From Antilocapra americana (taxonomy: Eukaryota > Chordata > Mammalia > Artiodactyla > Antilocapridae), in the NCBI GenBank assembly GCA_007570785.1, contig ML662445.1:2483365-2547364 (forward strand): a stretch of 64,000 bases of DNA. Reading direction: 5' to 3'. Under the pieces are notes generated by a model. It was not told where the DNA came from. It saw nothing but the letters and a program-made list of their open reading frames with translations, and did not search any database. Positions within the stretch are counted from its first letter, which is position 1, and every line of letters begins with the position of its first letter. This document shows positions 22,616 to 34,100 of this stretch, one piece after another. The position numbers and the translations under genes are program-made.

Positions 22616-23284
22616 AAATGGAGAAAAACGCACCAAAGACGCTCGTACCAATGAAGGTTACTGAGACTACATTCTGGGAGAAATTTCAACTGCTCACTTC
22701 TAAGCCACTTACCATGAGACTCAGAAATGCCCATCTTCCAGGAGTTTCCCAGAATCCAGTAGGCCTGCATGTGTGGAGGACGCCATCTTTTTTACAGGGT
22801 TTTCAAGTAAACTTCTCCCTCTGCCAACAGGGATGTCACTCTCCCAGCGTTCAGAGTGCAAAGATAAGGAAACGGTAAGAAGTCAAACTGTCCTTATCAG
22901 TGTACTGAAAATGTCAGCTCTATTTATTTTGGGAACAGTTTTCTTCACTCCCTATCAACTCCTACCTTACTTGCTACATAATTTTCTAATTCGTAGAAAA
23001 TGCATCAGATGAAAGGGAGAAATTGTGGCTAAATTTTGCCCCACAGAGGACTAACATTTATTTAGGATCCTCTTCATCTGCACTCACACACACTCACTCA
23101 CACACACACACACATGTTTTAAATGCATTTGCTTTAAATACTCCTTTGCACATTATTATAATCATCTTGATTTTTCAAATATTTGTGTGATATAAAGACA
23201 ATCCTAAAAGATGGCTATTTCTTTTTTTTTTTAGATGGCTATTTCTTGATAAAAGTTCATACAGAGGCAGAACCAAAGTGAGTA
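22616..23284. other. Intergenic sequence with a CA-rich tract
   Basis: Unique sequence with an imperfect CACA/CTCA microsatellite at 23083-23114. Positions 23205-23240 contain a near-direct repeat of 'agatggctatttctt'. Confidence 0.5.
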
Positions 23285-23509
23285 TTGTTTGTTGTTTAGT
23301 CACTCAGTTGTGTCCAACTCTTTGCAATCCCATGGACTGTAGCCTTCCTGGCTCCTCTGTCCATGAGGTTTCCCAGGCAAGAATACTGGAGTGGGTTGCC
23401 ATTTCCTTCCCTAGGGGATCTTCCCAATCCAGGAATTGAACCGGGATCTCCTGAGCATCTCTTGCATTTCAGGCAAATTTTTTTTACCACTGAGCCACTG
23501 GGGAAGCCC
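23285..23509 (-). mobile_element. Bov-tA SINE, full length
   Basis: A reverse-strand copy from the 'ttgtttgttgtttagtcact' tail to 'ccactggggaagccc' at the head. Confidence 0.95.
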
Positions 23510-23682
23510 GTATAAACATGTTTCATTATTGGCAAGTTAGGGCTGGAGAAGGGAAACTGAACAGACAATATTTCAGATTTTGGCTGGTTGACTGAAGGTT
23601 GAAAATAACCCTACTTAGCACATTTCAGGATTCAGTGAAATGACACTACATATGTGTGTATAGATCTAAACAGCACCATAGG

Positions 23683-23790
23683 CGGCTGGAGAAGGAAATG
23701 GCAACCCAGTCCAGTATTCTTGCTGGAGAATCCCATGGACAAGGGAACCTGGCAGGTCAGTCCATGGGGTTACAAAGAGTTGGAAGAACA
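23683..23790 (+). mobile_element. Bov-tA SINE, 5'-truncated
   Basis: Only the body and tail are present ('ctggagaaggaaatggcaac' to the CAACAGCCA tail). The tRNA-like head is missing. Confidence 0.88.
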
Positions 23791-24401
23791 ACAGCCACAG
23801 ATGGCACATAAGAAGCTCAGCTGGTTGTAAACTCTGGCACTATACTGATGAGGAAGAGAACTCAGGACAGTGGTCTTGGGGCAGAAGGGCGGGGGGCGGA
23901 CAAAGAGAAACCCACTGAAGGAGCTTTCCCCGCTGCTGCCCTTCAACTGTCAGCCCTGCCTCCCTCCCCTCAGCTGCCCAGCCAAGGAAACCAATCCTTT
24001 CTGGCCGCCCTTCCCCCACGGCAGCCTTCCTCTCACTGTGGGTTGGGACACGGATCCACTCGCATCAATACCTGTAGTCCCCAGGATGGGAGGGACCTGC
24101 CTCAGCGGCTCCGTGCCCACTATGCTCTCCCACACAGCAGGGCTCTACCTCTGGACCACTCCTGCTCCTTCACCTCCCGACAGCATCACCTTCTGCGGGA
24201 CCAGCGTCTCCCCTTCTGGGTGGCTGGCTCTGTGGGAGGGGGACACTCTTCTTATTTACTGTGTCCCTGCCCCTGAAAGTGCTGGTTCACCTGGTAAAGA
24301 CCCCAAGTCCTTGGTGAGTCCCTGGATTTCGTGTGTTGCTGTTGAAAGCAATAGAGTCACCATTCAGGACAGGTCCTTCTGCAATGCCATTTAAGCCACA
24401 T
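23791..24401. other. Intergenic unique sequence, GC-moderate
   Basis: Two overlapping frames (142 and 174 codons, 23848-24394) lie in C-rich DNA. Neither has a known domain or a partner exon, so no gene is called. Confidence 0.4.
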
Positions 24402-24411
24402 TGACTGTACC

Positions 24412-24743
24412 CTTGGACTGCAAAGAGATCCAACCAGTCCATTCTAAAGGAGATCAGTCCTGGGTGTTCATTGGAGGGACTGATGTTGAAGCTGAAACTC
24501 CAACACTTCGTCCACCTGATACGAAGAGCTGACTCATTTGAAAAGACCCTGATACTGGGAAAGATTGAAGGTAGGAGGAGAAGGGGACAACAGAGGATGA
24601 GATGGTTGGATGGCATCATCAACTCAATGGACATGAGTTTGAGTAAACTCTGGGAGTTGGTGATGGAGAGGGAGGCTTGGCGTGCTTCAGTCCATGGGGT
24701 CGCGAAGAGTCAGACACAACTGAGCAACTGAATTGAACTGAAC
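24412..24743 (+). mobile_element. BovB LINE 3' end with target-site duplication
   Basis: The last 330 bp of BovB. The ORF C-terminal segment is still open ([17 protein letters not shown] visible), followed by 'gtccatggggtcgcgaagag' and the (ACTGA)n-like tail. 'tgactgtacc' occurs at 24402-24411 and 24744-24753, a plausible duplication. It is strongly 5'-truncated and cannot move. Confidence 0.92.
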
Positions 24744-24893
24744 TGACTGTACCTCAGCAGGGACCTTTCACAGGAGAGCCAGATATCAAACCAAAATCCA
24801 TGGCGGAGGTGACACCACAGATATCACTCGAGAAATCTTCCTTTGGGATGCTTTATATGAAATTTTAATTTGCTTTTGTGTGGCTTTACAAAG

Positions 24894-25078
24894 GCTTCCC
24901 AGGTGGCTCAGATGGTAAAGAATCTGCCCGAAGTGCAGGAGACCAGTGTCCAATCCCTGGGTTGGGAAGATCCCCAGGAGAAGGGCATGGCAACCCACTC
25001 CAGTGTTCTTGCCTGAAGAATCCCATGGACAGAGGAGCCTGGCGGACTACAGTCCATGGAGTTACAAAGAGTAGGACT
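24894..25078 (+). mobile_element. Bov-tA SINE with target-site duplication
   Basis: A plus-strand SINE. 'tttacaaag' occurs at 24885-24893 and 25079-25087. The copy ends just after 'acaaagagtagga', so the 3' tail is slightly shortened. Confidence 0.93.
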
Positions 25079-25559
25079 TTTACAAAGTCGAACATGCTCA
25101 TTTAGATATCTGTACTGTCCTGGGTCTTTAGTAGTACAGATGAATTCAATCAAATAGTATCCCATGAATTACCTAAGACTAGGGCATCATTCTTCATCCC
25201 AGCAGAAGATGTTTGTGCTGTAGCCACAGTGGTTGGCCATGGAGAGCATGCAGGGCTGGAATGGGATGGAGAGGAACAGATTCCACAAGCTACTGTGTGT
25301 CGTACAAACAGCACGTGGTCACAGGCGGGAGAGAAGGAGAGGACTCTGAAAAGGCTGATCCTGAGCCAGTGGACGCGGGAGGGTGGAGGAGGCATTGAGG
25401 GGGGAGTCGGGGGGTGGGCAGACCCCTTCCCCAAGTCAGGTATGGAGGGCTCTGAGGCCACCTGACTTCTCCCTTCGCAGAGCTTTGCGTTTTGGAGACA
25501 ACCAGAAGTTAAAGGGCTCATTGATTCTATGGCAAGGAGTTTTGACCAGCACTAGCCAT
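25079..25559. other. Unique sequence between two BovB fragments
   Basis: No exon or repeat recognised. Positions 25340-25450 are purine- and G-rich. Confidence 0.4.
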
Positions 25560-26030
25560 GGAAAGGTCCGTCTAGTCAAGGCTATGGTTTTTCCAGTAGT
25601 CATGTATGGATGTGAGAGTTGGATGGCGAAGAAAGCTGAGTGCCAAATAATTGATGCTTTTGAACTGTGGTGTTGGAGAAGACTCTTGAGAGTCCCTTGG
25701 ACTGCAAGGAGATCCAACCAGTCCGTACTAAAGGAGATCAGTGCTGGGTGTTCATTGGAATGACTGATGTTGAAGCTGAAACTCCAATACTTTGGCCACC
25801 TCATGCGAAGAGTTGACTCACTGGAAAAGACCCTAATGCTGGGAAGGATTGGGGGCAGGAGGAGAAGGGGACAACAGACACTCAGTGATGGCTGAATGGC
25901 ATCACTGACTCGATGGACATGGGTTTGGGTGGACTCTGGGAGTTGGTGATAGACAGGGAAATCAGCGTGATGCAGTTCATAGGGTTGCAAACAGTCCGAC
26001 ACAACTGAGTGACTGAACTGAACTGAGTCA
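25560..26030 (+). mobile_element. BovB LINE 3' end, longer copy
   Basis: It starts at 'aaaggtccgtctagtcaagg' and continues through the BovB ORF2 C-terminal region (VVMYGCESW, ELWCWRRLLRVPWTARRSNQ visible) to the 3' tail 'cacaactgagtgactgaact'. The frame is broken by a stop after SLE at about 25763. It lies in the same orientation as the 24412-24743 copy. Confidence 0.94.
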
Positions 26031-26689
26031 TTGAAAATGCCAAATGGGCATCATGGAGGCAGAGAGGATCGGCATCTGGAGTTCTGGAATGTTCCCCAGG
26101 GGCGGGCGGTCCCCCCATCCTCACAAGGGTGCAGCTGCATTGGGGCCTGATACGAAGGACTGGAGCTTCAAGGGGAGGAGTTTGCATGGGTTTTGTGGGC
26201 GGAGGACACTCCAGTAGTGACAGAATTATCCACAGGGTGGACTTCGGTGTGAAATGTGGTTGCCGTGGAAAGCTCTTCTGGCACCCATGTTTTCAGAAAA
26301 GTGGGAAAGGACCAGGAGCATCTGGGTCCGTCCCCTTCTGCTCTCATTCTGGGCCACTACTTGAACCTGAGAGAGGTACCCTCCTGAATGCCCTTCGTGC
26401 CTCCCCAGCCCTTCCTCCGCCGTGGTGGTCCCTGTCTCCATTTACCCCTCACTGAGGGCACGTCTTGAGAATAGTCCTCTGCCGACATCGCCCTGGTGCG
26501 AGGGGCCCGGCCTGCCCCAGACACTTGGCCTGGGCGGACATAGCCCAGGTCACGCTGAAGGAACCGCCCAAGCTCTGCAACCGAGTACCCGCTTCCCAAG
26601 CTTCTGCCCATCCTTCTCCACCCCACCTCCGGATTCGTCAGGGACCAGAGAATCCAGGATGTGTTCTCAGGGAGATGGTGGCCTTCCTC
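26031..26689. other. Intergenic unique sequence, GC-moderate
   Basis: No repeat recognised. The 251-codon minus-strand frame at 26357-27112 runs from here into antisense L1 sequence and is not a gene. Confidence 0.4.
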
Positions 26690-27150
26690 ACACACACGCA
26701 AGGTGGAAACAATCCGAGTCTCCATCAGCTGGTAAATGGACCCATAAAATGTGGCCCATCCACACGATGGAATGTTATTTGGTAATAAAAAGGAATGAAG
26801 GACGGACACATGATACAGCATGAGTGAACTTAAATATATTACGTTAGTGAAAGAGGCCAGACACAAAAGACCACACGTATAATTGCATTTATATGAAATG
26901 TCCGCAACAGGAAATCCATGGAGACAGAAAGTAGATCGGTGGTTTCCAGGGACAGTGGGACCAGGAGGGTTCAGAAGGGTTGATAATGGGTTTAAAGGGC
27001 ATTCGTTTCTTTGGGGGGCAACGAAAATGTTCAGAAAGCAGACAGAGGAGATGGCTGTACAACACACAAGCACAGTAAAGGCCACTGAACTGTTCCCTTT
27101 AAAATGGCTCATTTTATGCTATGTGAATTTTAGTTCAATTTAAAAAACCC
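26690..27150 (+). mobile_element. L1M LINE 3' end
   Basis: 'tccatcagctggtaaatgga', 'cacacgatggaatgttattt' and 'aaaaaggaatgaaggacgga' form the L1 ORF2 3' end. The old L1M 3' UTR follows ('ggtggtttccagggacagtg') and ends in 'gaattttagttcaatttaaa'. Confidence 0.88.
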
Positions 27151-29735
27151 TTAGATTTAAGGCTCAGAGAGATTTAGGGGTTGGAGGCTAAGGGTTTAGG
27201 ATTCAAAAGGGATTGATTAAGGGACTTAGAATTCTAAATATATTTCCTGTGTCATTAGGTTACCAGTTGGCCTCTCTGGACTGCCTTGGAATCCAACCAC
27301 AGTGAATAAATAACATTGTTCCATGAGAAACAGCATTCCGAGGTTCAAATAGCTGACTTACAAACAAACTGTGGGGATAAAAATCCTTTCCTTTTTAATT
27401 GTCGAAGACTGTCTGTAATTTAGTCTGGAATATAGTCCATCTTTGGCTCTTATCCTGAATTCATCAATAGAAAGACATCATTGTGGGAATCTTTGGGGAG
27501 GTGAAATTTAATTTAATCCATTTTTCCTATTTGTTAGGTCTTCCGGTAATTGGTTTGATGGGGAAGAAGTTTGAAGTTATTGGTTAAATAGAGGTTTTTG
27601 GATTATCTGTGAACTTCAATTATCCACGCTTCACCTGGCCCCAAGTAGCACTAATAATTGAGTTAACTGAATAGAAGTCATTCCCCATCATATCAGTTTT
27701 ACTAGAGGCTTATTTCTTGTTTCATTAATGGAGACCCCCAGGCACAAAGCCCCTTTCTCCAATGGGCACTCACAAGTCCAGCCCACAATTTGTCAAATTC
27801 ACGTTGTTTAACTGGCACAAAGTTAACTGTATAGTTAATAGTATGAAGCAAATGTCCTTAAGAACAAAACACAGGTTGCTAGGAAGTGTAACCAGAAATT
27901 TCTCAAGTGCTCTGGGTCATCCTGGCATTTACAGCCAGAAGGTATCACAGAGCAGGTCTGAAGCAAGCAGAGTTAGAAACCTTAACCAATGTCTTTTGAC
28001 AGATTTGTATCTTCAGTTTTCATTGAGATGGTTACAGTCTTAATTTACCCTCCGTTTAAAATTTTTTAAATATGGCAGCCTTTCAAGCAGCCGGTTCGGT
28101 TCGTTTGAGCCCATTTTCAGACGTGGTGTTTATGTTTACTCCCCACTATCTACATGACTTTCAAGGTTTCAGTTTCTCCCCATGGACACATTTGTATTAT
28201 ATTAAACGCAATGAATATCTCCCATTCCAACAGCCCCCTTTTGACCTGCTTTGATCTCTGAATCCCAACACCCCTAAACTCGACATATACATCAGCCCAG
28301 CCCCCCTGCCAGGCGTGCGCTGAGGGCAGGGTTGCAGTGCTGCGGGCGCTCCCAGTCCTCTCCAGCACCGTGTTTTTCCATTGCCATGGAGATGCAGCTC
28401 GGTGGAGGAGCAAGCAGCAAGCCCAGCGAAGGGAAAAGTCCTAGCTAGGTAAAATTACTGACCAAACAGAAGTCGCGGTAATGGAGTGCCAGGGAGGGGT
28501 GCTAGGGAGGGGCGCCTGGGTTTTCCTTTCCTCCCTGCCATCAGATTACAGGTAAAAGTGCAAACACTGGAGAGGGGAGGACGCAGCTGTGCTTTTAAAG
28601 GCACAGCGGACACTTAGCCTGCAGAGACCCTGCAGTGGGTGGTGACAACGTGGAGGGTGTAAATCTCCTTTAGAGAAGATATTGATGCCCTAGAGCCCAC
28701 ATCGGGATCTTCTTGGTGTATAAAGAGGTACAGCCTAGCGGCAGGGACCCCGGGAGAAGCCTGTTCGCGTAGACGATCCATCTTGTCCTGTGCGGATGAA
28801 TAACAGCTGTGTTCTCAACAATACTGCAAGGCAGCCACTTGCTCGGGAAATTTTGTTTCAGGAGTTTGCAAATTAATTAATATATGGTCCTTAGCATGGT
28901 TTCTAAAATAAGAAAACTACCTATAAAGCCATCTGAGAGTCAGATGGACAGGCTTCTGAGTTTTGCGTTTCTTATTAGTATTCGGTCTTTGTATTTGCAG
29001 TCCTTTTTAATGATATATTGTATTTTGGTGGAAGCATCATTGATCAGTCTCCAAGGGATATGAAAAACAATGGAAAGATATAAACCTCTGATAAAGAGGT
29101 AAATGGGCATTTTCACTTGAAGGCATCTGTGATTTTTTTTTTCAGGTTAGCCATTTGCAAAAAATATATAGTAATATCTAAGGGTTAATTAATCATTTAT
29201 TTTGTTACTTTGGTAAATATAAACTGATTACAGGCTGACATAGGAGCTGTGATGTTAGCTGAGAAATCACTTTTCTCGTCCAACTTTGGTGACATGTCTG
29301 GGACACTTTCCTTGCAAAATGGACTTGAATTCTGCATGCCTTGTCACTTCTCTATCATGTGTGTGCATATTGCTGTGTGCTGGGCAGCTTTTCATTTCTA
29401 TCTGATTTAAGGTGAAAACCCTTAGCTATCTCCAGCAACCTCAAGTCAACAGCACCCAGGGGCTGAGGGTCTGGTACCCTATGACAGACCACCCAACGCC
29501 TTTTAAAAATGGTATTCATTGGCCTATTAGGCTTGACAGTCGCTGAGCATCCTTTAGTATCTATTCAATATAATTCTGGATATTGGATTTTTTTTAAGAC
29601 AGCAATTTTTCTCATGCCCAAAGATTGCTTTTAACTCCATTTTCCAGTTATATTTTAAAGAGCTAAAGTGACTTTAACATCCCGTCCCTTAGAGCTTGTT
29701 TCCCGGTAACAGAGATCACAGTACAAGACAAGCTG
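27151..29735. other. Repeat-poor unique block
   Basis: About 2.6 kb without recognised SINE, LINE or LTR sequence. A GC-richer patch with an X-box-like site lies at 28300-28560. The rest is AT-rich with many ATTA/TTAA words. It could be regulatory; no exon is visible. Confidence 0.4.
28380..28393. promoter_or_regulatory. RFX X-box-like motif
   Basis: 'attgccatggagat' is close to the RFX palindrome GTTGCCATGGCAAC (10-11 of 14 positions). It sits in a GC-rich patch of a repeat-poor block. Motif resemblance only. Confidence 0.35.
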
Positions 29736-29865
29736 TGCTGTGCTAGGTAGCTTCAGTCGTGTCTGACTCTGTGCGACCCAATGGACCATAGCCCACCAGG
29801 TTCCTCTGTCCATGGAATTCTCCAGGCAAGAATACTGGAGTGGGTTGCCATTTCCAACTCCAAAA
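29736..29865 (-). mobile_element. Bov-tA SINE, truncated
   Basis: A reverse-strand copy with tail and body but no tRNA-like head. It ends abruptly at 'tgccatttccaactcc'. Confidence 0.92.
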
Positions 29866-30854
29866 AGATATGCTAAAATCCACTTAATATTCCTCTTCTA
29901 AATTTAACATAGTTCGTTCTTTCAGGCAAGTCCCTTTCCATATGAAGACCGAGTTTGTCCTGGTAAGATGCTCGTCCCACAGGTCAAATTTGATTCTTTC
30001 AAGTCAGCCTTTGAAAATATCTGCTTCCCTGGAATCATTTCAGGAATTTTGATGGTGCAAAACTGACATGCCTGGAGATCTATCTATAAAAAAAGAAAGC
30101 CTCATTAGAAAGCTCTTTGCCTGATCTTTGTGACATATCATAATATCAGAGCAGGTATCATTAGTTCGGGTAGGGGAGAAGAAAGATGCAGAAATGGTGG
30201 CCAAAATTACTAACATTTGCCAAATATTCATCTCCACGGTTTAAACATCTGTTTTCTAGCAACAAGGAAGGCCCCATCACTACTGTTGGTGGGTTTTTTT
30301 TTTTTTTTTGGTAAGATATGCACTACAGAAATTAGAATATAGATTGAGAAAATGGACATGCCATCCCACTTGCCAGCTTCTGTCACAGTGGCCCTTACGA
30401 AATAGTTGTTTGCCTCACTGTCAATCATTGCAGTTTCTCGGGGATCTCGAGCACGCTCAGAAGGACTTCTGGTAAGCATTTTACGGACGACGTGGCCTCC
30501 AGGATTCGGCCTATCACACCAGTGTTCCCAGGCATAAGATTCTAGGAATCGGCTTGCCTTCAAAACAAATGGGAAAAACCTTCTGGACTATTGACCAGGA
30601 GCTGTCACCTGAGCCAAGCTGCTTCTCCCACTCCCCACAGGACTCCCCCAGGCCCATGAATCATCGCTCAGAGAACTCTGGCTGAATGTTTCCTACAAGA
30701 AGAGGTGTCTTTGTTCAAACATGTTCACCTGTGTGTCTCCCGGTTAATAACCTGGTGTCACCTGGCGACAGCTTCCACGAAAGCTGTGTGTCTCAAAGCC
30801 TGGAAAAGAGACTGAGAGGTCAGCTTCTAAGTAGCAGACATTTCTCAAAGGCTG
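29866..30854. other. Intergenic unique sequence
   Basis: No repeat recognised apart from a T run at about 30294-30310. The 111-codon minus frame (30228-30563) reads through this T run and has no domain. Confidence 0.4.
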
Positions 30855-31175
30855 TAACAATATATGGCTTTGCTGCACGCTCTAGGGCCTGTGAGGCCAC
30901 AACTGCTGAGCCCCAGAAGCCCACGCGCCCTAGAGCCAGCCAGTCACAGTTACTGAGCCCCCAAGCTGCAGCCACCACGCCCGTCCGAGTGCCGGAGCCC
31001 ACGCTCCGAACGAGAGAAGCCCTCCCACAGTTAGAAGCCCGCACACCACAGCTGGAAGGGAGCCCCCCTCCAACTAAAGAAAGCCCGCGTGCAGCAACAA
31101 AGGCCCAGCACAGCCATAAAGAAAGAAACAGAGCAGGGTGCACATGTAAAAAAAAATTTAATAATAAAAAGAAAG
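30855..31175 (+). mobile_element. CHR-type SINE body
   Basis: A CHR body in plus orientation ('ccacaactgctgagccccag', 'gaagcccacgcgccctagag', 'aagcccgcgtgcagcaacaa') with an A-rich tail at 31147-31175. The tRNA-like head is not recognisable. The 194-codon frame across it (30686-31270) is repeat-derived. Confidence 0.82.
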
Positions 31176-34100
31176 CAATATATGTGTTCAGATTCTTAGA
31201 AATCATTGGCATTGTTATTGGAATAACAGAAGAAATGCCCTGGGAGTCATCTAGAAGCAGTTGGTTATGACCACCGTTCCTGGTGGCTTAAGTGTACTTT
31301 TCCCGTGAGCCAGCACACAGCGCTGTAAGGAATGAGCACAGCTCCGTGTTGGCTGCGGGTGTGGGGCGTGTGCAGGATACCGCGTGTGTTCCACGTTGCT
31401 GCTGTCCTGGCAGGGTGAGAGGGGGGTGCACCCTGCCCCACGGCATGCAGTTCCAGGGAGGCCCCCTTGAGCTCTCTTGTTCCCAGGACAGAGGTGTCAA
31501 TAAAACCCGTGATACCCTCTGAGACAGTAAGCAAGGAAAAATTAAGCTTTTGGAACCAACTGTGTACATTATAGCAGAGAAATCGGTCACAGATGCCTAA
31601 AACCTGTCAAAAGGGCAGGAAGGAGGTGTTTCGAACACAGCAAATGCTTTTTTTTTTTTTTTTCCAATGAAGGAAGGGACATTATTGTGCGAGAGAAGTG
31701 TCAGCTGTGCCACTTACTGACTGCATTTCAAGGACCTCTGGCAAAAGAAATGTCCCCTCTTGTGGCCAAGACAATAGGCACATAGCTCTTTTTAGCCTTA
31801 GAGTTTAAAATGCTTTTTCCAGTTACAAAAGTATATGGCAGTTTTTAACCATGTCATCTGGTGTGTGTAAGTAGCCTCTTAATAGGTTGCCATGAGTGAA
31901 AACTATTATATAATTGTGAAAGATCTACTGACAAAGAATGTTAGGGAGCATTTGATGAAAGACGGCAACCACTCTGAGGTTTGCAGGAAAAATCATCTTT
32001 CCCAGTGTTACTCAGAACAGAGAGAAAATGATCTTTGCTTCCTGGGACATGGCCGCCTTAGAGCCAAGCCCCCAGTGCTCCCATTTAGAGGCTGAGGTCT
32101 GACAGCAGAGAGGGTTCCAGACTGCGTGGTGAGTCTAAGCTTTTGTACTTCTTAGGCTGAGATTCGGGCCTTGCAGTTCTTAAAATTAATCATTAACTTC
32201 TCTGAAGTCTTAATGGCATTTCAGTGGAACTACAAGTCCGCCACTTTTCCAGGTAGCCATCCTTGTAATCTCTGATTTTACTCCAAAATCTAGTTGGCAA
32301 TGTCATCCTAATGTTACCCACACCCCACTACCCCACCCCGGCCCAAAGGGAAAGACTCAACCTGTCCTTCTGATTTTAGGAGAGAATTTGAGTTAAATAA
32401 GATGGGTAAAAGAATCGCTGAATACTCAATTTGGGAGTTAAAAGCTGATCTTTAATCCTCTATTTTCACTCTGCAAATGTCAGGAGTTTTTATTTTCTGA
32501 GGAGTCTGACAGTTTTTAGGGATAAACTAGACTGTTCTGTTGCAAAGCCCATGAATAGACACAAGAAGAGTCTGTGTATCAAACCTAAAGGCCATTAAAT
32601 AATACTTACAAGATGAATTTGTTATCGCGTTAAGACTAAGGGTTGGAATCCTAGAACAAACTGTAATCAAAGTGGAATCATAACTAGAAAGGAGTGTTTA
32701 TTAAAACCCAATTGTAAATATAATACCTCTACATCTGTATTCACTTTCACATAGTTTAGGGTTTGCAGAGTTTGTCTGCAGCTTCACATTATAGAAGTGA
32801 AATAAAGATAAGATTTCAAGTGGCCAAAGGACCATTGATTTGTTGTTTTTTTCCCCAATGTTTGAGAAAACCCAGAAACAGAGAGCCAGCTAAGATGCCT
32901 AGAACACAGCTATCCAAACAGCGTTTTCAAGTGATTCTAGCATAAAATCAATAGGACTAGCAACAGCTTACCTAATTCTGAGAAATCAGCAAATCAAATA
33001 AATAAAAAAGCAGTCTTTGTACCAAATTGTAGCTTCTAACAAGGCTACCTACTGCGGGTTACAGGCCCGCTCATTAAGCTTTTAAAGCTGGGTTTCACTA
33101 ATGCCACTTGAAGGGGGGTGGGCCGCTCTCAAGCCAAATATGGGACAATGCTCTCCTTAAGCTTATTAAGTTTACGTTTCATACAAATGGCTGCTTGAAA
33201 AGATTTGTTCATAGATGTGCACAGGGCTTTCAAAATAACAGTCTTCCCACCCAGTAACACAGAAAGGAAAGGAAAAGGGCAGGGGAACCAGGGGCAAGAA
33301 ATTAGGTTGTTGCTTTTGTTTTGAAATAGGACATTTGGATCTCTTCCTCAAATCTTAAAATGACTTTTAAAAGGTAGTAGGTCTTAAATAAAGCTTGTTG
33401 ACAAACTAATTCTTGGCGGAATGCAAACGGTCAGCCTGTACCCAGGACAGCAAAACGTAGCCAATTCTCTCCCACCCCCAGACGCTGGATTTTACATTCT
33501 TTTCAATCTCATCAGAATTTTGTGGTCTTTCTAAGATAAACTTGAAAGAAAACAGGTTGTTTGTTCAAGCTTAAGTTACATTCATGGTGTTAAAGTCGGG
33601 GACACACAGTTATTCATCACTTGAGTCGGCTGCAGAGATAAAGCAACCTGGGACAGTCGAGGCTGCAGTATTCCAACAGCAGAAAATGAACCTCATCTCG
33701 TGACCCCGTGGAAGGAGGGGGTGGGGAGCAGAATGCTAACTCAGAAACCGAGGGAAACTCGTAAAACCTCCCTTTCCAATTCCCTCCACTTCCTCCTCTG
33801 GGTCCAGGGTTTCACTTGCGACACTAAGAAGAGCTGCTTCTATATCTTATAAATTAAGAGCACCATTTACATTTTGTGTGTTAACAAAATCGGTGCACCC
33901 CTCCCATGCTACCTTACTACATTTCATCCAATTTATCTTACAAAGACAAGAGTGGAGAAGCTAAATTCTGTTCTCTCGATCACAATTATTTCATACTCCT
34001 CCACTGAAGAAAACGTATAGATTTTGAAAATCGGAATGTAATTCAAGATGCTGCCGGGGACGTTTAAATGGAAAAATGAACCAACAAACAGAAAAAGACT

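Noticed and set aside
25383..25763. Open frame with reverse-transcriptase-like C-terminal residues (CWRRLLRVPW)
   Set aside because: This is the decayed 3' part of the BovB ORF2 within a truncated LINE, not a host gene.
26357..27112. 251-codon minus-strand open frame
   Set aside because: Its N-terminal half is the antisense of an L1M 3' end (26690-27150). It is not a gene.
30686..31270. 194-codon plus-strand frame
   Set aside because: Its middle is CHR SINE body read through, so it is repeat-derived.
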